From Marinobacter salicampi (GTDB taxonomy: Bacteria; Pseudomonadota; Gammaproteobacteria; Pseudomonadales; Oleiphilaceae), in NCBI RefSeq assembly GCF_011074795.1, contig NZ_JAAMPF010000026.1, forward strand, positions 124,001 through 188,000: a stretch of DNA of 64,000 nt. Reading direction: 5' to 3'. How positions within the stretch are numbered: the stretch's first letter is position 1; each line of letters starts with the position of its first letter. Below, piece by piece: positions 28,283 through 36,952 of the stretch. The notes beneath the pieces are model-generated. The model was not told the origin of the DNA. It ran no database searches and was given only the letters and a program-made list of their open reading frames with translations. Both the position numbers and the translations under genes were made by a program.

Positions 28283-28897
28283 TTACCGGTCTGGCACCGC
28301 AATAGACAGATCAAAGCCACCACCGGGCCTTGGCGTTAACTGGATAGGCCCCTCGTTAATGGCCTGAGGCACATTGATACGGTCAATACCCGGCGGGTTG
28401 CCGATGGAAAAATTTACGTTCTGACCGTCAAACGCGATGCCAAGCTGGTCGTTCAGGAAGGTCTGGCTGAATGGCTCGTCCGGGATTTCTGCCTGCTGGC
28501 CGAAGATGATGGGCGAAACCGTTGGCTGGAAGTTGGCCGGGGGCTGGGCTCTTGCCAGTTCTTCCTGGGGCAGGAACAGGGCGCGGCGCAGGAATTCTTC
28601 CCGGGCCCGCTCCAGAGCCTCATCTTTACCCAGCTCTTCATATTGCCGCAGGGCGTTCAGGTAAGCCTGCTCCTCGGATTCCTGGATCGCCGGTTCGCCG
28701 GGGGAAATGGTCAGGGAGCGAATCACCCGCTGGCGTTCCTGCTGGGGTTTCTGTTGGTCCCGCGGCACAATAATGATGGCCGAGTCTCTAACGTAGGTGT
28801 CGACCATTTCTTCCGATGTCAATGATTCAACGCCGGCCTGGACAGGTAGGGCCATGACGCTGGTCAGGGCGAGATACAGGGCGTTGCGACGAATCAT
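28283..28897 (-). CDS. Exported protein of unknown function
   Basis: 204 residues. The signal peptide MIRRNALYLALTSVMALPVQA precedes GVESLTSEEMVDTYVRDSAIIIVPRDQ. The 'SL-T-S-E-E-M' just after the cleavage site loosely echoes the 'ALDDTSM' of the neighbouring DUF6160-like protein. A charged helix follows (about 70-105, EEQAYLNALRQYEELGKDEALERAREEFLRR), then a Pro/Gln-rich segment and an Ile/Asn/Gly-rich C-terminus that could be beta strands. It has no cysteine and no recognised domain. It converges on the DUF6160-like gene and is divergent from the DUF58 gene. Confidence 0.72.
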   Translation of the reverse strand: MIRRNALYLALTSVMALPVQAGVESLTSEEMVDTYVRDSAIIIVPRDQQKPQQERQRVIRSLTISPGEPAIQESEEQAYLNALRQYEELGKDEALERAREEFLRRALFLPQEELARAQPPANFQPTVSPIIFGQQAEIPDEPFSQTFLNDQLGIAFDGQNVNFSIGNPPGIDRINVPQAINEGPIQLTPRPGGGFDLSIAVPDR

Positions 28898-29055
28898 GAC
28901 GAGCCTCTCATAGCGGGCAGTGCAGAAATAGATTTCTCTGGTAGAGTATTTGGTCAGGACGCTGGTAATTCAAGGTGTTTCTGGTGATTTTGTGACCGGC
29001 GGCGTTTACAGGGTCATCTTAACGTTGCTGGCCCGTCAGGATTCGGATTCAAAGC

Positions 29056-30081
29056 ATGACATCAGGTTTAAAAGCTCGCTGGAACCGCTGGGTAAGCCAG
29101 CGGATACCCCGCAGCGACAGCCAGCGCTTTCACCAGCGCAATATTTTTATCCTGCCTTCCGGAGCAGGTGTGGTCTTTACCGTATTGCTGGTGATCATGC
29201 TGATAACCGGTATCAACTACCAGAACAGTCTGATCTACCTGCTGACTTTCCTGCTGGGGGCTGTGTTTGTGGCGGCCATGCACCAGACCCACCGGAACCT
29301 GGCAGGTTTTGAGCTGACCCTGGTGCAGCCAGGAGAAGGGTTCGCCGGGGATGAGATTCCTTTTGTCCTGCGCGGCTCCAGCCCAAGAGACGACGCCATC
29401 GCCATCGCCTTTACGTTACCCGCAAGCTCAGGTGTTGCCCGTCGTACCATCGATACGCTGACCTTTATGGAGGGCGACACCGACGACCTCACCGTTCTGG
29501 TGCCTGCCCCCAGGCGGGGACTGCAGGGAATTGACCGCCTGCGGGTGGAAACCGGCTTCCCGTTCGGTCTGCTGAAAGCCTGGTCCTGGATGCGCCCGGA
29601 AGGTCAGGGGCTGGTCTATCCGCGACCGATAACGCCACCCTTAACGATGACCGACATAGGGGAGGGCGATGAGTCGGCCCAGCTTAGGGCGGCCTTCGGT
29701 CATGACCATGCCGAAATACGGCCATGGCGCGCCGGTGACATGATCCAGCGGGTGCTGTGGAAGCGTTATGCCCGCACCGGGGAAATGGTCATCGCCAAAT
29801 GGGAAGGCGACCAGGGCAGCCCCCACTGGCTTGACTTCAGTGCTTTTCCTGGGGCAGAGGCCGAGCTTCGCCTGAGCTACCTCACCGCCCAGGTACTGGA
29901 GCGGGATACCGCCGGCCAGGTCTTTGGCCTCAGGTTGCCGGGGCAGGTGATCGAGCCGGACAGCGGCGAGCTCCACCTGCGCCGGTGTCTAAGGGCCCTT
30001 GCGCTGTTCGGGATTCACCAGCCTGGAACCGCTGATGCCTCCCATCTTCCGTCCGCTCAGTCGGCACGGGCTGCGGTATGA
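29056..30081 (+). CDS. DUF58 domain membrane protein
   Basis: 341 residues. Two adjacent membrane helices lie at about 33-75 (GVVFTVLLVIMLITGINYQNSLIYLLTFLLGAVFVAAM). A beta-sandwich region follows, then the DUF58 (VWA-like) core RPWRAGDMIQRVLWKRYARTGEMVIAKWEG near residue 215. DUF58 proteins normally work with a MoxR AAA ATPase and a transglutaminase-like membrane protein. The second partner follows directly (ATGA overlap), but the MoxR gene that usually comes first is absent here. Function is poorly known; surface or wall stress roles have been proposed. Confidence 0.88.
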   Translation: MTSGLKARWNRWVSQRIPRSDSQRFHQRNIFILPSGAGVVFTVLLVIMLITGINYQNSLIYLLTFLLGAVFVAAMHQTHRNLAGFELTLVQPGEGFAGDEIPFVLRGSSPRDDAIAIAFTLPASSGVARRTIDTLTFMEGDTDDLTVLVPAPRRGLQGIDRLRVETGFPFGLLKAWSWMRPEGQGLVYPRPITPPLTMTDIGEGDESAQLRAAFGHDHAEIRPWRAGDMIQRVLWKRYARTGEMVIAKWEGDQGSPHWLDFSAFPGAEAELRLSYLTAQVLERDTAGQVFGLRLPGQVIEPDSGELHLRRCLRALALFGIHQPGTADASHLPSAQSARAAV

Positions 30082-32159
30082 GGCGCCGGGAACTGGCAGG
30101 TGCCGCTCCAGCAGGGCCATCAGCAAAGGGCTACCCTGAAAAGCTGTCGTCCCGGGCTCTGCTGTGGCTGATGCTGGCCTTTGCGATCCTGGTCACGCCG
30201 CAATGGGACCGCTTGCCCTGGTGGCTGCTTGCCCTGTGTATCGTGCTCGCCAGTTGGCGGTGGCTGGCACAACTCGGCCGGGTTCGTCTGCCCGGTCGTT
30301 TGATACGCCTGGCGATCATGGCCGCCGCCATTGCGGTCTATGTGGCAACCGTCAAGGGCCGTTTCTCGGTGGATACAGCCTCCTCTTTTTTTGTTCTGGC
30401 AGTAGGGCTGAAATGGCTAGAAACCCGAACCGCCCGCGACTTCTATGTGCTGTTTTTTATTCTGGTATATCTGGCAACGGTCAATTTCCTGTTCCAGCAG
30501 GACATTGGATGGGCACTGCTTAATCTCACAGGTGTCACGTTTCTCTTCATCGGGCTTCAGGTTCTCAATGCGCCCCGGTTAAAGGGTGCAACATGGGCCA
30601 GCTGGCGAAGGCTCGGAGTGATGCTGTTGAAAACCCTGCCCATTGTTGTGCTCCTGTTCGTTTTCTTCCCGCGCATGCCGCCGCTCTGGAGTGTACCGCT
30701 GGTTTCCAACCAGGCCAGGACCGGCATCAGTGACACCATGACACCGGGGTCCATTTCCGATCTGGCACAAAGCAGTGAGCGGGCCTTCCGGGTTACTTTC
30801 GGGGGCAAGATACCATCCCACCGGGACCGCTACTGGCGCGGCCTGGTGCTTGATCAGCTCGAGGGGGAAACCTGGGTGCAGGGCCTGAGGCAGCCGTTCG
30901 AGCGGGCGGGCATGGTCAATATCGACGGAGGTATCGGCGCTTTGGAAGATGATGAATACGATGTCCTTCTGGAAGCCACCAATCAGCGTTGGGCCTTCGC
31001 CCTTGATGGTTCAATGGCGGTTTCGGGCAACCTGGTCTCAATGGATGGGGATCTATTTCGCTTGCGCCGTCCCGCGGATACCGCAGTCCGGTATCGGCTG
31101 GCTTTTGAAGACAGCCCTGAGGGCGTTGCATCTGTTCAACCGGTGCTCTCTCCTTCAGAGCACCGCCAGTATCTGCAGCTGCCGATTAAGGGTAACCCCC
31201 GCACACGGGCCCTGGCCCGGCAGTGGGCAAGCGAAATGGATAAGCCGCTTGAGCTGGCCAACCGGTTCCTGCAGCGTTTGAAGACCGATGCCTATTTCTA
31301 CACCTTAAGACCGCCGACCATGCCCGAGGATGGCATCGACGCGCTCCTGTTCGATGTAAGGCGCGGGTTCTGTGCCCACTATGCTGGCGCCATGACCTTT
31401 TTCCTGCGCGCTGCCGGTATCCCGGCCCGGGTGGTGGTGGGTTACCAGGGTGGCTCGACCGGGGCGGGCGACGAATACCTGATTGTACGCCAGTATGACG
31501 CTCACGCCTGGGTGGAAGTCTGGTTGTCCGGATCAGGTTGGGTGCGGGTCGACCCGACGGCAGCCATTTCGCCGGAGCGGATCGAATCCGGACTTCGCGA
31601 CGCCGTCGCAGAGGAAGGGTCGTTCCTGGAGGACGACTGGGCATCGCCCCAGCGTTACGGGGACATCGAGCTGATCCAGTGGGCGAGCCTTCGGCTGGAC
31701 ATGCTGAATTACCAATGGACTCGCTGGGTGGTTGGCTATCAGGGTCAGTCACAGATGAATCTGATGTCGCGCCTGCCAGGTAACCTGACCCTGCGGGAGT
31801 TGGGCTATGTCACGGCCGGACTTATTGCCACCGCTTTGCTGGTAGCAGCCCAGGTGACGGCGGCCCGCCAACACAGGGGAAGGCCGTCTGATCCGGTGCG
31901 AAGGTCTGTGGACCGCTGGCAACGCCTGCTTCGCCGCCACGGTGTCAAACCTGTCACCGGTGAAACGCCCGAGCAGTTGGCCCGGCGCGCCTCGGGGCAG
32001 TATCCCCAGGCCAGAAAACTGCTTCATGCCTTTGCCGCCCTGGTGAACAAGCATTACTATGGAGCCGGCGATATGACCCCTGCCGACCGCCGCGCCCTGA
32101 AACAACTTATACCCGCGACAAGGCATGCGATAAAATCCCGGCCTGGCGGCTCAAGGTGA
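30078..32159 (+). CDS. tgpA: TgpA-like membrane transglutaminase (DUF3488/transglutaminase-like/DUF4129)
   Basis: 693 residues. Five to six membrane helices fill about residues 25-205 (DUF3488). A periplasmic transglutaminase-like domain follows with catalytic Cys432 (RRGFCAHYAGAM), His476 (YDAHAWVEVW) and Asp492 (VRVDPT). A further helix lies near 575-590, and the C-terminal cytoplasmic tail carries the DUF4129-like end. P. aeruginosa TgpA has this layout and was reported as essential there. Cross-linking or proteolysis of envelope proteins is the likely chemistry. It overlaps DUF58 by four bases and lies 69 bases before holB, where many relatives have tmk instead. Confidence 0.9.
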   Translation: MRRRELAGAAPAGPSAKGYPEKLSSRALLWLMLAFAILVTPQWDRLPWWLLALCIVLASWRWLAQLGRVRLPGRLIRLAIMAAAIAVYVATVKGRFSVDTASSFFVLAVGLKWLETRTARDFYVLFFILVYLATVNFLFQQDIGWALLNLTGVTFLFIGLQVLNAPRLKGATWASWRRLGVMLLKTLPIVVLLFVFFPRMPPLWSVPLVSNQARTGISDTMTPGSISDLAQSSERAFRVTFGGKIPSHRDRYWRGLVLDQLEGETWVQGLRQPFERAGMVNIDGGIGALEDDEYDVLLEATNQRWAFALDGSMAVSGNLVSMDGDLFRLRRPADTAVRYRLAFEDSPEGVASVQPVLSPSEHRQYLQLPIKGNPRTRALARQWASEMDKPLELANRFLQRLKTDAYFYTLRPPTMPEDGIDALLFDVRRGFCAHYAGAMTFFLRAAGIPARVVVGYQGGSTGAGDEYLIVRQYDAHAWVEVWLSGSGWVRVDPTAAISPERIESGLRDAVAEEGSFLEDDWASPQRYGDIELIQWASLRLDMLNYQWTRWVVGYQGQSQMNLMSRLPGNLTLRELGYVTAGLIATALLVAAQVTAARQHRGRPSDPVRRSVDRWQRLLRRHGVKPVTGETPEQLARRASGQYPQARKLLHAFAALVNKHYYGAGDMTPADRRALKQLIPATRHAIKSRPGGSR

Positions 32160-32228
32160 ACCGGCAGGTGGCCCGGAGCTTGTGTCGATTCCCGTTCCGG
32201 GAATCAGCCTTAATGAGGTAACGCGTTC

Positions 32229-33254
32229 GTGCAACAGTCCTACCAAGCGATGACCTGGCATTCTGCTGCCTGGGCCTCCGTTAACACCCGTGTTCATGCC
32301 GGGCAGTTACCCCACGCACTGCTTGTGGGTGGTGAGCGGGGCGTGGGCAAGCGCCTGTTTGCCGAAGCCCTGGCCCACAAACTGGTTTGCGAGCAGCCCC
32401 AGGGCCCGGATTTACTCCCTTGTGGCGGCTGCAAGCAATGCAAGCTGGTAGCTGCCGACTCCCACCCTGACGTGAGGTTTTACGCCCCGGAAAAATCCCG
32501 CATGATCAAGGTGGATCAGGTGCGGGCGCTGTCAGGTTTTGCGGTGGCATCGCCCCAGGTTGCCCGGCGCAAGATCATCGTGATCGACCGGGCTGACCAG
32601 CTCAACATAAATGCTGGCAACGCGCTGTTGAAGACCCTTGAGGAGCCGACCGCGGATTCCATCCTGATCCTGCTCCAGGAAACTGGTCGACCCGTACTTC
32701 CGACCCTGCGGTCACGGTGCCAGTCACTGGTACTGCCAACACCCGGGCCGGAGGCCGCGACCCGATGGCTGGATGCCGAGCTTGCAGAAGCGGAGGTGGA
32801 GGTCACTGCCAGCGCCGCCCAGAGGTCCCAGGCGCTCACAATGGCCCGCTTTGCGCCCCGGCTGGCACTGGAGTTTCTGGCGGGGGAGTACGTCACGCTT
32901 CGGGAAGAGGCTTTGTCAACATTCCGTCGCTTCATGAAATCAGAAGTGTCCGTGTCGGAAGCCGCCAAACCATTCAAGACCCTGGGCCCCGAAGCCACCC
33001 TCTGGCTGATGGAGCTCTGGGCCTCGGACATGGCGAGGATCAGCGCCGGAGGCCAGGGCCGCGACACCGAGGCGGCTGATATGCTGGGCTTCCTGGCTGG
33101 CAGCAATCCGTCCTGGCGTGCCCATGAGCTGCTTGATGCCATCCGGGAGGCACGGTCGGCGCAGGTGTACAACGCCAATCCGGAGCTTGAAGCCGAGCGA
33201 TTATTGATCCAATGGCTCGGACTCATGCCTGCCAGAAAGCGCCGGGTCAGCTAA
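32229..33254 (+). CDS. holB: DNA polymerase III subunit delta'
   Basis: 341 residues from a GTG (GAGGT about ten bases upstream). The clamp-loader AAA fold is complete: LPHALLVGGERGVGKRLFAEALA, four zinc cysteines (KLVC, LPC, GGC, KQC), HPDVRFY, IVIDRADQLNINAGNALLKTLEEP, and the SRC motif (TLRSRCQSL) that supplies the arginine finger. It is the stator subunit of the replicative clamp loader. The holB-pilZ order is conserved in pseudomonads. Confidence 0.93.
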   Translation: MQQSYQAMTWHSAAWASVNTRVHAGQLPHALLVGGERGVGKRLFAEALAHKLVCEQPQGPDLLPCGGCKQCKLVAADSHPDVRFYAPEKSRMIKVDQVRALSGFAVASPQVARRKIIVIDRADQLNINAGNALLKTLEEPTADSILILLQETGRPVLPTLRSRCQSLVLPTPGPEAATRWLDAELAEAEVEVTASAAQRSQALTMARFAPRLALEFLAGEYVTLREEALSTFRRFMKSEVSVSEAAKPFKTLGPEATLWLMELWASDMARISAGGQGRDTEAADMLGFLAGSNPSWRAHELLDAIREARSAQVYNANPELEAERLLIQWLGLMPARKRRVS

Positions 33255-33358
33255 CCAATACCGCGAATTGGCGTCTGGAGGGCTGGGCGTTCTTTGTTCA
33301 TGCCTGCTATGATTGACCGATAGTAAAACTGACAACAGCCTTACGGAAGGAAGTAGCT

Positions 33359-33709
33359 ATGGGGCCTGGTTTCGGCGCACGCAGTGGCATTCTGACCCTG
33401 ACCATTAAAGACAAAGCCGTTCTGTACGCGGCCTATATGCCCTACATCCGCCAGGGCGGGCTTTTTATCCCGACGCAGAAGCAGTATCAGTTGGGGGACG
33501 AGGTGTTCCTGCTGCTGAACCTGATGGACGAGCCGGAGAAGCTCCCCGTGGCTGGCAAGGTGATCTGGATTACCCCCAAAGGTGCCCAGGGAAACCGTGC
33601 TGCCGGCATCGGGGTACAGTTTAACGGCGACGACGAGTCAGCCAAGAACAAGATTGAGTCCTACCTCGCAGGAGCACTGAGTTCCGATCGCCCCACCCAC
33701 ACCATGTAA
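33359..33709 (+). CDS. pilZ: Type IV pilus assembly protein PilZ
   Basis: 116 residues (PA2960 is 118). The single PilZ domain has IRQGGLFIPTQKQYQLGDEVFLLLNL, GKVIWITPKG and GIGVQFNGDD. It lacks the RxxxR plus D/NxSxxG signature of c-di-GMP binders: the region before IRQGG has no Arg pair. That matches the pilus-biogenesis subfamily, which works with FimX and PilB without binding the nucleotide. It lies after holB, as in Pseudomonas. GGAAGG precedes the ATG. Confidence 0.92.
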   Translation: MGPGFGARSGILTLTIKDKAVLYAAYMPYIRQGGLFIPTQKQYQLGDEVFLLLNLMDEPEKLPVAGKVIWITPKGAQGNRAAGIGVQFNGDDESAKNKIESYLAGALSSDRPTHTM

Positions 33710-33725
33710 GGCATTTCTCCGCTCC

Positions 33726-34637
33726 ATGAATGACTATCTGGTTGAGGCGCCAATGGTTGATGGCAAGCCCCAGTATCGTGAAACCCGTTGGCCCCTGAAG
33801 AACCTGACGCTGGCTGGCATCCATTGGCCTGCCCGGTCACCGCAGCCAGAGACGCCGGCTATCGTCATGCTGCATGGCTGGCTGGACAACTGCCTGTCAT
33901 TCGTCAGGCTGGCACCGGAGCTGAACCAGCATGCCGAAGTCTATGCCCTGGACATGGCCGGCCATGGTCATTCCGGGCACAGGCCGGCAGGACAGAGCTA
34001 CCTGCTTGGCGAGTATGTGGCGGACCTGGCCGAAATGATCGAAAGCACATTCAGCCAGCCGGTCGATCTGGTGGGGCACTCCCTGGGCGGCATAGTGATG
34101 GTGCTTTATGCCGCGGCTTTTCCTGAAAAGGTCCGTCGGCTTGTAGTGATCGACAGCCTCGGGCCGATCAGCAAGGATAATGCAGATGCGGTCGGGCAGT
34201 TACGACGTGGCATTCAGAAACGGTTGTCAGGTTCCGGCAACAGCATCGGCTATGACTCCCTGGAGGCAGCCGCAGTGGCAAGGGCAGGGGGATTGAGCCC
34301 ATTGTCGGCAGAGGCGGCCGAGCAGTTGGTGGCCAGGAACCTGGTCACCGGCAAGAACGGTGTTGAATGGCGCACGGACCCGCGACTCCGGCACCCCTCC
34401 CTGATGATGTATACCGAAGAGCAGGCGATGGCGTTTTTACGAGGCGTGCGTGCAGAGACCATGCTGATCCGTGCCGACAAGGGCCTGTTGGGTAATCGCG
34501 AACGCTGGCAGGGTCGTATTGATGCTGTACCATCACTTACCGAAGTGGTGGTGCCAGGATCCCACCACTGTCATCTGGACGGCGACACCCGTCCGGTGGC
34601 TGATGCAGTCAGAGGCTTTCTAATTCATGATCATTAA
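33726..34637 (+). CDS. Alpha/beta-fold hydrolase
   Basis: 303 residues. The fold is evident from AIVMLHGWLDNCLSF (oxyanion HGW), YALDMAGHGHSGH, the nucleophile elbow GHSLGG (Ser119) and a C-terminal His in GSHHCHLDGD. It has no signal peptide. Esterase, thioesterase or related activity is likely; the substrate cannot be inferred. It begins 16 bases after pilZ and overlaps the DUF4892 gene by 11 bases. Confidence 0.87.
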   Translation: MNDYLVEAPMVDGKPQYRETRWPLKNLTLAGIHWPARSPQPETPAIVMLHGWLDNCLSFVRLAPELNQHAEVYALDMAGHGHSGHRPAGQSYLLGEYVADLAEMIESTFSQPVDLVGHSLGGIVMVLYAAAFPEKVRRLVVIDSLGPISKDNADAVGQLRRGIQKRLSGSGNSIGYDSLEAAAVARAGGLSPLSAEAAEQLVARNLVTGKNGVEWRTDPRLRHPSLMMYTEEQAMAFLRGVRAETMLIRADKGLLGNRERWQGRIDAVPSLTEVVVPGSHHCHLDGDTRPVADAVRGFLIHDH

Positions 34638-35529
34638 GCGAATCACCATTGTCCAGCTGCTTGCCTTGTTTATGGCGCTATGGGCCAGCCCGGGGGTTAT
34701 GGCGGAGGATATTCCTCCCTATCCCAAGGCGACCGTTGAGAAAACCGTGCCCATTGTGTCGTCCGGCCACCGGATTCTGCTGAGCGCAGTGCGGGAAATA
34801 AATGATCAGATCCGGTCCGACTCTATCGTGCGCCTACCCGTCGAAGGTGAGGGTCAGCTGCTGCAGGTAGAACCGGACGCCAGCCGTAAGCAGGCGCGAC
34901 AGTATTATCTGGACGAACTGGCGGCCCGGAACGCCATAGTTCTGTATCGTTGCGAAGGCCGGGCCTGCGGTCGCAGCAACGTCTGGGCCAACCAGATTTT
35001 CAACGAAGCCCGGCTCTATGGCCGGGATACCGACCAGGATTACGTAGCCGCCGCTTACCAGAACATGGATGGCGAGGTAAAGGTCGTGCTTGTGTATACC
35101 GTGACGCGGGGCAACATGCGGGAGTACGTCTGGGTTGAGCAACTGACCACGGAAAGCAGCGAAGCGCTGCCCGGTTTCACGGCAGGTTCCACCAGGATTC
35201 TGGGCCCTATCATTATTCCCTGGACCGGCGGGGTGACCTTCCAGTTCGATTACAGCGCCAACAACCGGCGTCAGGTCAGGGAGTGGGCGCAGGAGCCGGG
35301 CACGAAGGTGCTGGTCAACAGCTATACCGAACTTGAGGAGTCCGAAACCCTCGACAGCGCCATGAACCGCGCCAGGGAAGCGGCCCAGTCCATGGCCGTT
35401 CTATTGGGCAAAAGCGGGGTCAGCGATTCACAGATCATGCCGATTATTATCGGTCCCGCCGTTGCTTTTGACGTGCCTTCCCGCAGTGGTAACCGGATTG
35501 AACTGAAAGTTGTCACCAGCCCGGAATGA
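34627..35529 (+). CDS. DUF4892 domain exported protein
   Basis: 300 residues. The signal peptide (VQLLALFMALWASPGVMA, then EDIPPYP) targets the periplasm or envelope. The middle matches what I know of DUF4892: YYLDELAARNAIVLYRCEGRACGRSNVWANQIF with a Cys pair that may form a disulfide, and DQDYVAAAYQ. The C-terminal half resembles an OmpA-like fold (LVNSYTELEESETLDSAMNRAREAAQSMAVLLGKSGV), so wall binding is possible. It overlaps the upstream hydrolase by 11 bases. The function is unknown. Confidence 0.83.
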   Translation: MIIKRITIVQLLALFMALWASPGVMAEDIPPYPKATVEKTVPIVSSGHRILLSAVREINDQIRSDSIVRLPVEGEGQLLQVEPDASRKQARQYYLDELAARNAIVLYRCEGRACGRSNVWANQIFNEARLYGRDTDQDYVAAAYQNMDGEVKVVLVYTVTRGNMREYVWVEQLTTESSEALPGFTAGSTRILGPIIIPWTGGVTFQFDYSANNRRQVREWAQEPGTKVLVNSYTELEESETLDSAMNRAREAAQSMAVLLGKSGVSDSQIMPIIIGPAVAFDVPSRSGNRIELKVVTSPE

Positions 35530-35574
35530 CCCTGTGTTTACCGGGACCGTGGCTACACAAGGAGCGTAGAGCGG

Positions 35575-36789
35575 GTGAGCAAGAACACAAGTAAAGGGGG
35601 TGCTGCCGGGCCGCCGAAGGAGCCCGGTAAAACCGCCGAGCCCCAGGGTGCAGGAAAAAACCCGGGCCCGGCGGCGAAGGCTTCAGGCCCTGTCGCTCCC
35701 ATCCGCAAACCAACGGTTGCTCTCACACTCGGCTCTGGTGGCGCTCGGGGCTATGCCCATATCGGCGCCATCGAAGTGCTGGTGGAGCGTGGTTACGACA
35801 TCATCGCCATTTCAGGCTGCTCCATGGGGGCGCTCATTGGCGGTGTTTTTGCGGCCGGCAAGATGCAAGACTACAAGGACTGGGTGACGGGCCTTGGTCA
35901 GTTTGATGTTCTGCGGCTGCTTGACCTCTCGCTGGCGACGCCCGGCGCTATCCGGGGAGAGAAAATATTCTCCGTGGTACGGGAGATGATCGGCGATATC
36001 CGGATCGAGGAGCTGCCATTTGCGTACACCGCCGTGGCCACTGATCTGCTGGGCCACAAGGAAATCTGGTTCCAGGAAGGCCCCCTGCATCAGGCAATTC
36101 GGGCCTCTGTTGCGATTCCCGGTGTTGTTACCCCCGTGGTGCTCAACGGGCGGGTTCTGGTCGATGGCGCCTCCCTCAATCCGCTGCCAATCATTCCCAC
36201 AATCTCCTCCCATGCAGACCTGATCGTAGCCGTTAACCTCAGCGGTGAAGACGACCGTCGCCAGAGGTTGCCCGATGCTTTTTTCGCCCCTGAAGAAGAC
36301 AGCGATCTTGAGGAGTGGCTGGAAAGGATGCGCGACAAGGCGTCACGCTGGCTGGACTGGGACCTGGTGCGCTCATTCGTGAACCGTCGGGACCAGGGCC
36401 GGCCCCTTGAAGATGAAATGGATGGCGATGCGCCCGAGCACAGGATGGCCAAAGCTGTTCGCGAAAAGGAAGCCGAGAAAGCGGCGCTCAAACAGGCCGG
36501 TGCGGATCGTAAAGAGCAAGAGGAAGCCGAAACCATCGCCTGGGACCGGCTTGGGCTGGGGAAATTTGACATCATGAACCTGACCATCGAGACCATGCAG
36601 AGTGCTCTGGTTCAGTACAAGATTGCCGGGTATCCTCCTGATTTGCTTGTTAACGTGCCAAAAAATGCATGCCGTACCTACGATTATCATAAGGCGCCGG
36701 AACTGATTCAGCTCGGGCGCCAGCGCATGACCACTGCCCTCGATCGCTACGAGAACCACGAAAGCAGCTCTGGGCCTCTCGCAATCTGA
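35575..36789 (+). CDS. RssA/NTE-like patatin phospholipase
   Basis: 404 residues from a GTG. A 45-residue Pro/Gly/Lys-rich extension precedes the patatin core. The oxyanion loop is GSGGARGYAHIG, the nucleophile elbow GCSMG (Ser83), and the second dyad residue is Asp197 in LVDGASLNPLP. Between about 225 and 320 there is a charged helical insertion (EKEAEKAALKQAG), longer than in E. coli RssA. It should be a cytoplasmic or membrane-associated lysophospholipase-type enzyme. It is unrelated in domain layout to the DUF3336 patatin at 12.8 kb. Confidence 0.88.
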   Translation: MSKNTSKGGAAGPPKEPGKTAEPQGAGKNPGPAAKASGPVAPIRKPTVALTLGSGGARGYAHIGAIEVLVERGYDIIAISGCSMGALIGGVFAAGKMQDYKDWVTGLGQFDVLRLLDLSLATPGAIRGEKIFSVVREMIGDIRIEELPFAYTAVATDLLGHKEIWFQEGPLHQAIRASVAIPGVVTPVVLNGRVLVDGASLNPLPIIPTISSHADLIVAVNLSGEDDRRQRLPDAFFAPEEDSDLEEWLERMRDKASRWLDWDLVRSFVNRRDQGRPLEDEMDGDAPEHRMAKAVREKEAEKAALKQAGADRKEQEEAETIAWDRLGLGKFDIMNLTIETMQSALVQYKIAGYPPDLLVNVPKNACRTYDYHKAPELIQLGRQRMTTALDRYENHESSSGPLAI

Positions 36790-36952
36790 ATTGACTTCGG
36801 GGAGGTCTTAGGTCGCCGGTAACCGGGCTGCGGAATGAATCGCCGCTGCAGAATACTGGCTGATGGGCGTATAATTCCGGTGCTTCGGACCATATAGGCG
36901 AGGGCCAGGCGACGAGTTCAACGTTACAGCTACCCGATACAGAGGATACGGT

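Noticed and set aside
28950..29312. 120-codon frame before and into the DUF58 gene
   Set aside because: It overlaps the DUF58 start in a different frame and lacks any domain; the DUF58 frame carries the membrane helices.
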